Shown here in pieces: positions 33,976-42,955 of a stretch of 64,000 bases of DNA. Both the position numbers and the translations under genes were made by a program. Below the pieces are notes generated by a model that was not told where the DNA came from, searched no databases, and saw only the letters and a program-made list of their open reading frames with translations. The stretch's first letter is position 1, and every line of letters begins with the position of its first letter. This DNA is from CAIPAT01 sp041665605 (GTDB taxonomy: Bacteria; Verrucomicrobiota; Lentisphaeria; Victivallales; Victivallaceae), in assembly GCA_041665605.1 (NCBI GenBank), contig JBAYIO010000014.1, forward strand, positions 1 to 64,000. The letters run 5' to 3'.

Positions 33976-36276
33976 TTAACTGCATTTGCTGTAACCGCAG
34001 CTCAGGCATTTCAGGCAGTTCTCCTGGGAAATCATACTGCGTTCCTTGCATTGCGAGCAGATCATCATTCCGCTGGCGGCAGTATTGGGGTCCACTTTGT
34101 ATGTTTCCACCGGAGCAATTTTCTTTTTTTCACCCATGATGCCGATTTTGCTCAGATGCTTTTCAATAATGCGCCCGATATCCGCCGCAATGGACGGCAC
34201 ATAGCCGCCATCGGCGAAATAGCCGCCGTTCGGATCATAAACGCTCTTCAATTCGTCAACGAGGAAACACGGCTTGGGATCATGGCGCAGCACCGCTGAA
34301 ATCAAACGGGTCATCGCGACAATCCAACTGAAATGCTGAAGGTTTTTGGTATTGATGAACAACTCATAGGGACGCCTGGTTTTGTCTTCCTGGATAATGT
34401 CATTGATCGTGACATAAATGGCGTCAGGCGACATCGGCGTTTTAATTTTATAAGTTGTCCCCTCAAGTTCCGGCGGACGGGGAGTAATCGCATTTTTCGC
34501 TATCTGCGCTTCGGCTTTAGGCTTCTTGTCCTCTTTCCTGACCAGAATTCCGGCGATGTGCTCAGACGGACGGAACGTGGTGCAGCCCTTGAGACCGGAT
34601 TCATACGCGTGCAAATAGATATTCTTGAAATCTTCAAACGGATAGTCTGCCCGCACATTGATGGTTTTCGAGATGGAGCTGTCCACCCAGCGCTGGAGTG
34701 CGCTTTGAATCTTTATATGCTCAATCGGAGTAACCATGTCAGTAGTGACGAAATAGTCCGGCAGTTGACTGTCGTCGAGGCTGTCGACGCCAAGGAACTC
34801 GCGGTACATGCGATAGGCGTAGTCGGTGACTTCCACTTCCGAAACATCGCTTTCATGGCCGTTGCGGATTTTGCGGGTGTACCAGAAAGCAAATACTGGT
34901 TCCAGGCCGCTGGAGACATTTCCGGCCAGCAGGCTGATTGTCCCTGTCGGTGCAACCGAGGTCAAATGCGAGTTGCGTAAACCGTGCTTGCGTATTGACT
35001 GCTGTAAATCCTCCGGCAGATTCTTAATAAACTTGCTCTCCGGATATTTACTGCCGTCGAACAACGGGAATACGCCTTTTTCCTGTCCCAGTTCGACGCT
35101 GGATTCATAGGCGGCGCAAGTGATGGTCTGCATAATTTTCTCAGACAGCGCCATTGATTCATCTGAGCCGTAGCGGATTCCCATAAAAATAAGCAGATCA
35201 GCCAGTCCGGTGACGCCGATGCCCATGCGCCGCTTGGAGACGGCTTCACGGCGCTGCTGTTCCAGCGGGTATTTGCTGATGTCAATGATATTATCCAAAA
35301 AGCGCACCGCTGTCTTCGCTACCCCGGCGATACCTTCAAAATCAACGGTTGCCTGCTTAGTAAACGGATTGACCACAAAACGGGTCAGGTTAACAGAGCC
35401 GAGCAGGCAGGCACCATACGGCGGCAGAGGCTGTTCGCCGCACGGGTTGGTGGCGCAAATCTCTTCGCAGTAATACAGATTGTTCATTTCGTTGATACGA
35501 TCTATGAGGATGAAACCAGGCTCCGCGAAATCGTAGGTTGAATGCATGATCTTATCCCACAGTTCCACCGCATGTACTGTCTTATGCACTTTACATTTGA
35601 ATACAAGTTCCCAGTCCTCGTGATTTTTTACTGCATTTATAAATTTGTCGGTGATTGCGACCGAGAGGTTGAACATCTGCATGGCCGCGTTGTTGCGCTT
35701 GGCAGCAATGAATTCTTCAATATCGGGATGATCGCAGCGCATTACCCCCATCTGGGCGCCGCGCCGCTGGCCGGCGCTCATGATTGTCCGGCAGGTTGAA
35801 TCCAGCACCTGCATAAAACTTACCGGCCCCGATGACTCCGCGTCACAACCCATGATTTGAGAGCCGCGCGGACGCAGCGTGGAAAAGTCATAGCCCACGC
35901 CGCCGCCGTATTTCTGCGTTACCGCCGCGTCTTTTACCGTATCGAAAATCCCTTCGATGGAATCCTCTATTTTGCTCATTACATAGCAATTGAACATCGT
36001 GACTTCCTTGCGGGCGGTTCCGGCATTTGCGGTAATCCGTCCACCCGGCAGAAAGCGAAAATCCTCCAGCATCGCGTAAAAGTTATTTTCCCACAGCGTC
36101 TTTTTCGTTTCATTTGCCGCAGCGGCGCGGGCAACGCGATGCCACATATCCTCATAGCTGTTGTCAGGCGGGGTCTGCCCTTCGCCTTGATAGCGGTATT
36201 TGCGATTCCAAATATCCAGTCCTATGTCTTTATTGTTTTTTATGCTCTGCAATTTGTCAGTTTTACCCTTGGTCAT
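33976..36276 (-). CDS. nrdJ: adenosylcobalamin-dependent (class II) ribonucleoside reductase
   Basis: 766 residues. Reduces ribonucleotides to deoxyribonucleotides with a B12-generated thiyl radical, independent of oxygen. Visible: F-L-P-G-G-R-I and M-F-N-C-Y-V-M near the N-terminus, G-G-G-V-G-Y-D-F, the active-site loop N-P-C-G-E-Q-P-L-P-P-Y-G-A-C-L-L-G-S-V-N-L, and the P-T-G-T-I-S substrate loop. The C-terminus carries a four-Cys zinc-ribbon-like cluster (C-S-Q-C ... C-L-K-C-x-x-C) with the terminal Cys pair used for re-reduction. No small-subunit gene or NrdG is nearby, as expected for class II. A NrdR-box candidate lies upstream at 36470. Confidence 0.96.
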   Translation of the reverse strand: MTKGKTDKLQSIKNNKDIGLDIWNRKYRYQGEGQTPPDNSYEDMWHRVARAAAANETKKTLWENNFYAMLEDFRFLPGGRITANAGTARKEVTMFNCYVMSKIEDSIEGIFDTVKDAAVTQKYGGGVGYDFSTLRPRGSQIMGCDAESSGPVSFMQVLDSTCRTIMSAGQRRGAQMGVMRCDHPDIEEFIAAKRNNAAMQMFNLSVAITDKFINAVKNHEDWELVFKCKVHKTVHAVELWDKIMHSTYDFAEPGFILIDRINEMNNLYYCEEICATNPCGEQPLPPYGACLLGSVNLTRFVVNPFTKQATVDFEGIAGVAKTAVRFLDNIIDISKYPLEQQRREAVSKRRMGIGVTGLADLLIFMGIRYGSDESMALSEKIMQTITCAAYESSVELGQEKGVFPLFDGSKYPESKFIKNLPEDLQQSIRKHGLRNSHLTSVAPTGTISLLAGNVSSGLEPVFAFWYTRKIRNGHESDVSEVEVTDYAYRMYREFLGVDSLDDSQLPDYFVTTDMVTPIEHIKIQSALQRWVDSSISKTINVRADYPFEDFKNIYLHAYESGLKGCTTFRPSEHIAGILVRKEDKKPKAEAQIAKNAITPRPPELEGTTYKIKTPMSPDAIYVTINDIIQEDKTRRPYELFINTKNLQHFSWIVAMTRLISAVLRHDPKPCFLVDELKSVYDPNGGYFADGGYVPSIAADIGRIIEKHLSKIGIMGEKKKIAPVETYKVDPNTAASGMMICSQCKERSMISQENCLKCLSCGYSKCS

Positions 36277-36469
36277 CTTGCTATCTCTCTTTCAATTCAT
36301 TGGTTATGCAAATCTCATCCGGATTAACTCAATCCAATGAAAAATGAATAAAATTATGTGCTGCTGTAAATCGCCGTTCAGTAACGGTGACAGGAGTTAA
36401 AATATAGCCAGTAAAATTTCATGTGCAAATCAATTTTAAACAAAATGCAGTACATTAATTGCGCTGCAT

Positions 36470-36485
36470 ATACAACATATTGTAT
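36470..36485. promoter_or_regulatory. candidate NrdR box upstream of nrdJ
   Basis: The 16-base palindrome ATACAACATATTGTAT fits the published NrdR-box consensus acaCwAtATaTwGtgt at 13 of 16 positions, including all core positions C4, A6, A8, T9, T11 and G13. It lies 194 bases before the nrdJ start. NrdR usually binds paired boxes about three helical turns apart; only a poor second candidate (36440-36455) is visible. NrdR represses ribonucleotide reductase genes when dATP is high. Confidence 0.5.
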
Positions 36486-36552
36486 ATTGGACTGTTTTGC
36501 TGATTAGCGGTTTAACTTCGCGAAGAGAGGGCAGTGACAAAAAAAAGGAGCT

Positions 36553-37338
36553 CTAAATCATATCTCTGCGGTTCATTTGAAATGATGCGATCAGAAGAAA
36601 AATTGCGGTCATGGAAAAAGAGTAGGCAATCAATGCGATCAGAACAATCCCGGAAAACTTGCAGGAATTGAAAAAGTAGAAAAAGTTAGGGAAAAAATAA
36701 GCTACGACATGGATCAGGGATACAATTTCCAGGCTTTTGGGGAGCATATCGACAAATACGGATATTGCACTTATCATCAGGGAGAAAAATACATAAGTTG
36801 CGGTGACAATCATGGCGCTGATATCAGGCAGAAAAGTGGAAATCATAATCGTCAGCGCGACCAGAGGGAAAAGCGCCAGCAGCAGAAAAAGCTGCCTGAG
36901 TAATAGCGAAACCGCATATACTTCTCCGGTTTTCGCCCAATGCACAACAGAAGCGGTGATTGCCGCGGTCAGGAAAAAGCATACGCAAATCGCAGTTATG
37001 CCGAGGTATTTTCCAATCAGGTATTCGATTCTCTTTACCGGCTTGGTCAAAACGACCATGATAATTCTGGATTCAATATCTTTCGGGATATCAGTTGCCC
37101 CGGAAAATATAGCGACGATCATGGTCATCAGAAGGATCACGACGAACCCCGCCAGCAGCGGCGGCCCCTGCTCCAGGGAAATCAGTCCGAAAAGCAGGCC
37201 GCTGTCCTGCTTGAATGAGAGCGCTTCCATTTCTGAAACACAGGCTCCGATCAGGGCGGCAATAACCAGCAGTATCGCAAACGCCGGTTCTTTCACCTTT
37301 TTTACGGTAATTTCAAATATGCCTGATATTTTTAACAT
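36553..37338 (-). CDS. ABC-2 type transporter permease
   Basis: 261 residues with about six hydrophobic helices (A-I-L-L-V-I-A-A-L-I-G, L-L-A-G-F-V-V-I-L-L-M-T-M-I-V-A-I-F, and a Ser/Ile-rich pair near the C-terminus). After the second helix comes the typical ABC-2 cytoplasmic segment D-I-P-K-D-I-E-S-R-I-I-M-V-V-L-T-K-P-V-K-R-I-E-Y, split here as one continuous loop of alternating acidic and basic residues. Its ATG shares one base with the stop of the gene upstream (TAATG), implying translational coupling. It is the last gene of a five-gene run (40784 to 36553) with one ATPase and a second permease. Confidence 0.83.
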   Translation of the reverse strand: MLKISGIFEITVKKVKEPAFAILLVIAALIGACVSEMEALSFKQDSGLLFGLISLEQGPPLLAGFVVILLMTMIVAIFSGATDIPKDIESRIIMVVLTKPVKRIEYLIGKYLGITAICVCFFLTAAITASVVHWAKTGEVYAVSLLLRQLFLLLALFPLVALTIMISTFLPDISAMIVTATYVFFSLMISAISVFVDMLPKSLEIVSLIHVVAYFFPNFFYFFNSCKFSGIVLIALIAYSFSMTAIFLLIASFQMNRRDMI

Positions 37339-38045
37339 TATTTCTTCGTACTCTTTACTTTAGCTGCGAGAGTTTTATCGTAGAATGAAAGCTTGCCGCA
37401 GGATTCTTCAAGCTTCCTCGCCTTTAATTCCACATCCTGATTCTCCTCCTGGAATGCGAGTTCCGCCATTTCGACATAGAGACGCTGGTATTCGCGGTAA
37501 GTCGGCTTGAGTTCCAGCAGCGGAAGCAGGAAGGCAAGCAATTCTTTTTGTGACGCTTTTCTGCTTTTTAATGTGCTGTACCCTCCGTCAATCGCATAAA
37601 AAAGCTCAGGATCATGAAGCTGTTTGATATATTCATGATACCGCGGGATGGAAACAGACTTCAGCGCGGTATTCGGCGCCATTAAATAATTGATGAATGC
37701 CGGCGCCGATTCCGTGGCGGTCGGGTATTTGTCAATTATTTCAGCATATTTCTCCTGCAGGTTCTTATCCGATATTGCTTCGGCAAGCGCGATGGACGCC
37801 AAAATTTTCTCTCCATCGGTAGTTGCAGCAAGTAGTTTATCCTTGAGCTCCGCAACCAATATTCGCTGCCTGACTTCATCTCTTATTTCAGCGGGAAGCT
37901 TGTCCAGGATGGCATTCAGGCTTATTGATTGCGTACCCGCACGGTAAAGCACAAACTGACGCAGGACAGCATCAGAAGTGAAATAAGCTAAAAAAACCGC
38001 ACCCAGAACAATCAAGGGTGCGGCTTTCATACGACCGGTTTGCAT
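37338..38045 (-). CDS. membrane-anchored helical protein of unknown function in ABC cluster
   Basis: 235 residues from ATG 38045; a TTG at 38075 directly abutting the previous stop and an ATG at 38030 are alternatives, and no start has a strong ribosome binding site. A single N-terminal transmembrane helix (A-A-P-L-I-V-L-G-A-V-F-L-A-Y-F) is followed by an all-alpha, charged domain with repeated Leu/Glu/Lys helices that would lie outside the cytoplasmic membrane. No recognisable family. Its position between the zinc-ribbon protein and a permease, with TAATG coupling to the latter, suggests an accessory component of the exporter. Confidence 0.7.
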   Translation of the reverse strand: MQTGRMKAAPLIVLGAVFLAYFTSDAVLRQFVLYRAGTQSISLNAILDKLPAEIRDEVRQRILVAELKDKLLAATTDGEKILASIALAEAISDKNLQEKYAEIIDKYPTATESAPAFINYLMAPNTALKSVSIPRYHEYIKQLHDPELFYAIDGGYSTLKSRKASQKELLAFLLPLLELKPTYREYQRLYVEMAELAFQEENQDVELKARKLEESCGKLSFYDKTLAAKVKSTKK

Positions 38046-38075
38046 ATGCAAATTCAAATTATCGCACTCCGGCAA

Positions 38076-39038
38076 TTACTTGGTCTTGTCGGTATTGCCG
38101 CAGCTTGCGCAGAATTTGCCTTTCATTACCGCAGCACACTTGGGGCAGACAGAATAGACAACAACTACTGTTCCGCATTGTGAGCAGAACTTGTCGCCTG
38201 CCGCATAAGGAGTAAGGCAGTTGCCGCAAAGATGCTGGTCTTCAGATACAACTTTCATTACTTTGGCGATTGTATCAAGAATGCTTTTGTTGGTCGGATC
38301 GGAGGCTTTCGCATCCTGTGCAGCCTTGAGCAGTCTGGCTTTGATATCAAGTATATTCAGCGAGTCAGAGGCCTGCGGATTGCCGTCTTCCGGACTGCCG
38401 CCTTTGCGCCATTCGTCAAACAGTGTACAAAGCAGAGCATGTTCGTCATTGACAACCGGGATGTTGCTCCATTTACCTTTCTGCGCAATTCTTTTCGCCC
38501 GAGTTTTGAGCAGCGCTGAAGTGATGTACGGAGCGTTGTCGCCGGCGCGGGAGGCGGCCAGGCGGAACATTTCCTCAGCCTTTTTAAGCCGCAGCGGATC
38601 GTCCTGGTCTGTTACATAGCGGTCAAGCACGAAGCCTGCTGCAAAAGGAATCTGCCAACTGTTCTTCAAGTTGGGATTATTTGCGCCGCGCATGAAGATT
38701 TCAGCGGACTTTACAGGATCGCTGTTGGAGATCATCATTCCGCCGATATTGTAGGCGATTTCCAGATCAGGGTCATTGGCCAGAATATCATTTAGACGTT
38801 TATAAATTTCCTGAGCTTCAGCCTTTTCGACGCAATCAAGTCCGCCTGCATAGTTTATGAACAGCATCCATTGAACATCTGAAGCAAACTTATTGAATCC
38901 GCCGAGCGGCGCCTGGGAAAGTTTATCGTGGTTTACAGAGATTTCTTTCTGTTGTGCAATAAGATAAGACGCCAGAAACGATCCAAGCGCCACAGCTATT
39001 ATCATTACCGTAATATGAGTTACAAGTGATTTTTTCAT
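38076..39038 (-). CDS. membrane-anchored helical protein with C-terminal double zinc ribbon
   Basis: 320 residues. N-terminal transmembrane helix at ~8-28 (I-T-V-M-I-I-A-V-A-L-G-S-F-L). Residues ~35-250 are helical with TPR-like segments (A-E-I-F-M-R-G-A-N-N, A-E-E-M-F-R-L-A-A-S-R-A-G-D). The C-terminus has four C-x-x-C knuckles in two pairs: C-G-N-C with C-S-Q-C-G and C-P-K-C with C-A-S-C-G, a double zinc ribbon. Proteins with this architecture are known in PVC genomes beside ABC-2 transporters but have no assigned function. It is flanked by two permease-cluster genes with short gaps (0 and 21 bases), so it belongs to the same operon. Confidence 0.72.
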   Translation of the reverse strand: MKKSLVTHITVMIIAVALGSFLASYLIAQQKEISVNHDKLSQAPLGGFNKFASDVQWMLFINYAGGLDCVEKAEAQEIYKRLNDILANDPDLEIAYNIGGMMISNSDPVKSAEIFMRGANNPNLKNSWQIPFAAGFVLDRYVTDQDDPLRLKKAEEMFRLAASRAGDNAPYITSALLKTRAKRIAQKGKWSNIPVVNDEHALLCTLFDEWRKGGSPEDGNPQASDSLNILDIKARLLKAAQDAKASDPTNKSILDTIAKVMKVVSEDQHLCGNCLTPYAAGDKFCSQCGTVVVVYSVCPKCAAVMKGKFCASCGNTDKTK

Positions 39039-39059
39039 TTTTTATTCTTCCCTTAGTTG

Positions 39060-39809
39060 TTATTTCAAATCTCTATAGCCAAATACCAGACTGGCCAGCG
39101 AGGTGGCGAATACGCTATATATGATTCCCCACAGCAGCGCGAGAATCAGATATGTCCAACTGATGCTTCCGGCGATGTTATATGCCGCTTCGGCTTTTAA
39201 GTTGAAGAGGTTCAGGTCGGGAAGAATTCCGCCGTAAAGGACTTTTATTTTATCAATGGCCGGCGTTGAATGCGCGAACCAGATCACGATAACTGTAACA
39301 ATAGCGGAAATGGATTCCGGCACAAGGACGGAAAACATGACTGCCAGCGCAGACATCGGGATAACGCTTGCCATGATTAAAAGATGCCCCAGAAGCATGG
39401 TCTGTCCAATTCCCGCATCGTCAAAGGCCGAACTGAAAATGACACAGAACCCGATAGTGATCAGGCCGGTAATAACTATGCCGGCAATGGAAATGCCAAC
39501 CAGTTTGCCTATGAGGTAGTGGGTACGGCCCAGCGGTTTGGACAACAACGTGGAAGCGACCCCCTCCCGCAGTTCGCGGGATATTTCGAAAGTAACAGAG
39601 ATGGCCACCAGGATCGCCGCCAGAGTATTCAGCATCAGCGACACATCCACCATCAGCGCTTTATGCTGTCCCAGTGAAAGGACATCATACCGGTACGCAC
39701 TTCCAATCAACACCAGCACACACAGAATAAGGACGTAAACTACGCGCATCCTTAGTAACTGCCATGCTCCGCCGGCGATTGCCATGATCTCATTGATCGT
39801 TTTCATCAT
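39060..39809 (-). CDS. ABC-2 type transporter permease
   Basis: 249 residues, about six transmembrane helices (V-V-Y-V-L-I-L-C-V-L-V-L-I-G, T-L-A-A-I-L-V-A-I-S-V, I-S-I-A-G-I-V-I-T-G-L-I-T-I-G). The cytoplasmic loop E-I-S-R-E-L-R-E-G-V-A-S-T-L-L-S-K-P-L-G-R is typical of ABC-2 permeases and parallels the loop of the second permease at 36553. GGAGG lies upstream of two adjacent ATG codons (39809 and 39806); the second has the better six-base spacing. It follows the ATPase gene by 39 bases. Confidence 0.87.
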   Translation of the reverse strand: MMKTINEIMAIAGGAWQLLRMRVVYVLILCVLVLIGSAYRYDVLSLGQHKALMVDVSLMLNTLAAILVAISVTFEISRELREGVASTLLSKPLGRTHYLIGKLVGISIAGIVITGLITIGFCVIFSSAFDDAGIGQTMLLGHLLIMASVIPMSALAVMFSVLVPESISAIVTVIVIWFAHSTPAIDKIKVLYGGILPDLNLFNLKAEAAYNIAGSISWTYLILALLWGIIYSVFATSLASLVFGYRDLK

Positions 39810-39848
39810 CTTCCTCCTTTTAATTTGGGTTTAAATGCAACCATGCAT

Positions 39849-40784
39849 TTAACTTGATTTTGTGGCATTTTCAATTTTTCTAAAGAAAAAATCTTCCAGG
39901 CTTTCCCTGGAACTTGTTATTGTAACCGCATCTCCCTGCTTTCCTTTAACAGCCAGGAGTGCTTGTGTTGTATTGTCGTTGTTTGGGAAAGACAGTTCCC
40001 ACCCTCCATCTGGCCGTTTGATGGTTTCGGTGGCCGCTGAAAGCATTTCTTTTGCGATATCGTCATGTCCGGGATTAATATGAAGTTTTGAACCGGTCTC
40101 GGTGAGTAATTCATCCAGCCGTCCGGAACATAACAGTCTGCTTTCGCAAAGAATACCTATCCGGTCACAAATTTTCTCAGCGTCAGACAGAATATGGCTG
40201 CAGAAAAAAACACTGGTTCCTCTGGCCTTCTGGTCCAGAATGATATCTTTCAATTCCTGGCGGCCATGAGGATCAAGCCCCACCAGCGGTTCATCAAGAA
40301 TCAATAATTTCGGATTGTTGAGGATTGCCTGGGCAATCCCGATCCGTTGAGTCATTCCGCGGGAAAACCCCCCGAGTTTGGATTTCGCGTGCCTGGTCAT
40401 TCTGACCGTTTCCAGTACTTCCGCTATCCGCTTTTTACGAATATCCGATGGTATGCCAAACAGTTTGGCGCAGATATTGAGGAATTCATTGGCGGAAAGG
40501 TACGGGCTGAAGGCAGGAGCATCAGGCAGGAAGCCGATTAATCTTTTCATCTCAACATTGTCAGGAGGACAACCAAAAATCAACGCTTCGCCGGATGATT
40601 GCTTGATCAGGTTCATCAGAATCTTTATCGTAGTGGTTTTACCCGCTCCGTTCGGCCCCAGAAAGCCGAAGATAGCGCCTTCAGGAATCGTAAGATTCAG
40701 ATCATACAGTGACGGCTTCTTCTTTTTCCAGAATAAACTGCCGTAGTATTTAGTAAGATTTCTTATTTCAATTATATTTTCCAT
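39849..40784 (-). CDS. ABC transporter ATP-binding protein
   Basis: 311 residues. Complete nucleotide-binding domain: Walker A G-P-N-G-A-G-K-T-T, signature region G-G-F-S-R-G-M-T-Q-R (a variant of L-S-G-G-Q), Walker B L-L-I-L-D-E-P-L-V-G-L-D-P and switch His in F-F-C-S-H-I-L. The ~80-residue C-terminal extension is like that of the CcmA/NatA/GldA type ATPases paired with ABC-2 permeases. AGGGGAA precedes the ATG. First gene of the operon that continues through two permeases and two membrane-anchored companions, so it probably energises export or membrane remodelling. Confidence 0.94.
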   Translation of the reverse strand: MENIIEIRNLTKYYGSLFWKKKKPSLYDLNLTIPEGAIFGFLGPNGAGKTTTIKILMNLIKQSSGEALIFGCPPDNVEMKRLIGFLPDAPAFSPYLSANEFLNICAKLFGIPSDIRKKRIAEVLETVRMTRHAKSKLGGFSRGMTQRIGIAQAILNNPKLLILDEPLVGLDPHGRQELKDIILDQKARGTSVFFCSHILSDAEKICDRIGILCESRLLCSGRLDELLTETGSKLHINPGHDDIAKEMLSAATETIKRPDGGWELSFPNNDNTTQALLAVKGKQGDAVTITSSRESLEDFFFRKIENATKSS

Positions 40785-40931
40785 GTTCCCCTAACGATAC
40801 GCTTTTATGTATGACCTTTAATTATTAATATAATTTAATAAACAATTAACAATAGCATTTATTTGAAAAAAAATCAAGAAAATCATCATTTGTGCGGTTG
40901 ATTATATACAAATCGTTATTCAGGACCCCGA

Positions 40932-41927
40932 TTATTTATTGTTCTTGACCAGTATCGGCTGAAAGGCCCTTCTGTCGTGATTGTCTATGCCAGACCGGCT
41001 GTCCGCATATATATACACAGGAAAAAGCTGTAATGTGACGGATGTTTTATCTGTCTGCCCCCGGTAATTTCTTACTATTTGCATGAGCAGTGTATCGCCT
41101 GGCTTCAGCATATCCATGTCAATATTGCTCAGAGATATTTTAGTTAAAAGCTCAAATCCTCCGTCAAAATCTTCAGCGCTGAATCGCGGAAACTCAAATG
41201 ATTTGGGCGGAGTCACGATTTGACCTGAATTCGGTTTACTGGTGATTTTGTTGTATAATGTCTGCCCATGGCCGCTTACGGAGATGATATACTGGCAGTA
41301 GTAGTCACTTTTGCTGTTTTTCATGATAAAAAGTTCAATGCTGTCGGTATCCCATAAGCCTTTTCCCTTGCGCTTTTTGGGATCGCCGGTAATTGCATCT
41401 GCCGGATTCTTATCATAAACATGTATGAGAACATAAAGCTTCTTCCCGTCGGTAGTCATCTTTACCTCTGTTTTTTCCTCATTCCATGCTGTTCCGTCAA
41501 ATTTTCTCAGCGGCGGGAAAAGTGCAACTCCGGGACTGCTCCAATCAGGAATGCCGTTAGTGAAAGAAATCTCCGGAGTCCCGGTCTTCGGTAAATTGAC
41601 TGTGACCGGCTTGTCCGGAGTATCAATTTTTTTGCTGACTGTCGGGTTTATGCGTTCCGCCACTTTGTTTTTGGGCGGGGGGACTTGCGCCAGGACGGAG
41701 ATCTTTATTGGAGCCTGCTGTTCCACCGGTTGTGCCGGCGGCTGTCCTGGAACTGTCTTCGCAGGGCTTTCTTTGGCGGTGGAAAGCGATATTTCGTGCG
41801 TCATTGCGAGCAGCCAGGCGGCATAGTCCGCAATCTTGCCACGTAAAGAACTGAAAATAAGCACAAATACTAAAAACAGTGCCAGAAAGCACATTTCAGT
41901 TCGATTTTTTTTAACAGGCTTATTCAT
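40932..41927 (-). CDS. membrane-anchored protein with CBM9-like domain
   Basis: 331 residues. One N-terminal transmembrane helix (C-F-L-A-L-F-L-V-F-V-L-I-F), then a Pro/Ala/Lys-rich linker (~50-120), then a domain at ~135-320 resembling the CBM9-like beta sandwich: F-D-G-T-A-W-N-E-E, L-Y-V-L-I-H-V-Y-D, W-D-T-D-S-I-E-L-F-I and Y-Y-C-Q-Y-I-I-S-V. The same fold appears at the C-terminus of the DUF4091-like protein at 20384. Probably binds glycan at the cell surface. It lies upstream of the ABC operon on the same strand but 147 bases away. Confidence 0.72.
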   Translation of the reverse strand: MNKPVKKNRTEMCFLALFLVFVLIFSSLRGKIADYAAWLLAMTHEISLSTAKESPAKTVPGQPPAQPVEQQAPIKISVLAQVPPPKNKVAERINPTVSKKIDTPDKPVTVNLPKTGTPEISFTNGIPDWSSPGVALFPPLRKFDGTAWNEEKTEVKMTTDGKKLYVLIHVYDKNPADAITGDPKKRKGKGLWDTDSIELFIMKNSKSDYYCQYIISVSGHGQTLYNKITSKPNSGQIVTPPKSFEFPRFSAEDFDGGFELLTKISLSNIDMDMLKPGDTLLMQIVRNYRGQTDKTSVTLQLFPVYIYADSRSGIDNHDRRAFQPILVKNNK

Positions 41928-42030
41928 AATTGCCTTTTATTTTATAGGGCAAAGCACTAAAATTCAAAGCTGAATCTGCAAAAATCGCATAAAAACTGAT
42001 ATTTTAGATGTTCCAGAATGCAGAAATGAC

Positions 42031-42747
42031 TTATTTTACGGTATTTTGGACTCCGAACTTGTGACATTCCAGCAGATAGTTCATTGCTTCCTGCGCGTTA
42101 TCCACCAGCTTGAATAATTGCAGGTCGTCTTCATCAATCATGCCTTCGGCCAGCATCGTCTCTTTTTGCCATTCCAGCAGAGGAGACCAATATTTTTTGC
42201 CGATCATGACGGTCGGAATGCGGTTGATTTTTTCGGTCTGAACCAGAGTGACAGCTTCAAAAAATTCATCCAGAGTTCCGAATCCGCCGGGGAAAATGAT
42301 GACTCCCAGCGTGTATTTCAGAAAACAGACTTTGCGGATGAAGAAATACCGGAAGAACAAGCTTTCGGTCTGGTAGTTGTTCGGCAGTTGCTCGGCGGGC
42401 AGGGCGATATTCAGCCCGACGGAATTGCCTTCCGCTTCAAACGCCCCCTTATTGACGGCCTCCATAATGCCGGGGCCGCCGCCGGTGATGACGCCATAGC
42501 CGTTTTCCGCCAGCAGCCGGCCCATTTTTTCAGCTTCCTGATAGAAAAAGTTATCTGGTTTAGTTCTGGCGGATCCGAATACCGTTATCAGCGGGCCCTG
42601 AGAGGACATCGTTTCGAAAGACTCGACGAATTCCGCCATGATTCTGAATATGCGCCACGTTTCATCTTTGGTGAAGTCATCGACTTTGGCGAATTCCTTC
42701 CGGCACGGATGAACTTCCTTTTTTTGCGGGTTGCTTGCCATTTTCAC
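42031..42747 (-). CDS. LOG-family nucleotide-binding protein (TIGR00730-type)
   Basis: 238 residues. Rossmann-like fold with the LOG signature P-G-G-F-G-T-L-D-E-F-F-E and the earlier G-V-I-T-G-G-G-P-G-I-M-E-A. Bacterial members hydrolyse nucleoside 5'-monophosphates at the N-glycosidic bond, releasing base and ribose 5-phosphate. The start is GTG 42747 with GGAG upstream; an ATG two codons later is possible. It is divergent from the L,D-transpeptidase gene across a 208-base spacer. Confidence 0.86.
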   Translation of the reverse strand: MKMASNPQKKEVHPCRKEFAKVDDFTKDETWRIFRIMAEFVESFETMSSQGPLITVFGSARTKPDNFFYQEAEKMGRLLAENGYGVITGGGPGIMEAVNKGAFEAEGNSVGLNIALPAEQLPNNYQTESLFFRYFFIRKVCFLKYTLGVIIFPGGFGTLDEFFEAVTLVQTEKINRIPTVMIGKKYWSPLLEWQKETMLAEGMIDEDDLQLFKLVDNAQEAMNYLLECHKFGVQNTVK

Positions 42748-42856
42748 TGGTGATCGCTCCGTATCTTTAATTAATTAAATACCTGATCCACTAATTATTG
42801 CCGTACTTGTTGCTTCAGATATTAATAAAGCGTTCTTTAGGCGGCTTGCAAGTTTT

Positions 42857-42886
42857 TTGACAAGCGACTGGTAAAAATATTTATAG
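42857..42886 (+). promoter_or_regulatory. promoter candidate for the L,D-transpeptidase gene
   Basis: A consensus -35 TTGACA at 42857-42862 is followed by AT-rich sequence with -10 candidates TTATAG or TATAGG around 42880-42887. The -35 lies within an inverted repeat GCTTG/CAAGC (about 42844-42866). AGGGGG just before ATG 42956 supplies the ribosome binding site. Confidence 0.45.
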
Positions 42887-42955
42887 GAATGTATATTAAG
42901 CCCGATTATCTGTTTGACTTTAAAGGGAAAAATGGATTTTCCCGCAGGGGGATTG

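Noticed and set aside
36277..36552. Cobalamin riboswitch upstream of the B12-dependent reductase nrdJ
   Set aside because: No B12-box (GCCACTG-type) sequence or matching long paired architecture was found on the minus strand; only short hairpins are present.
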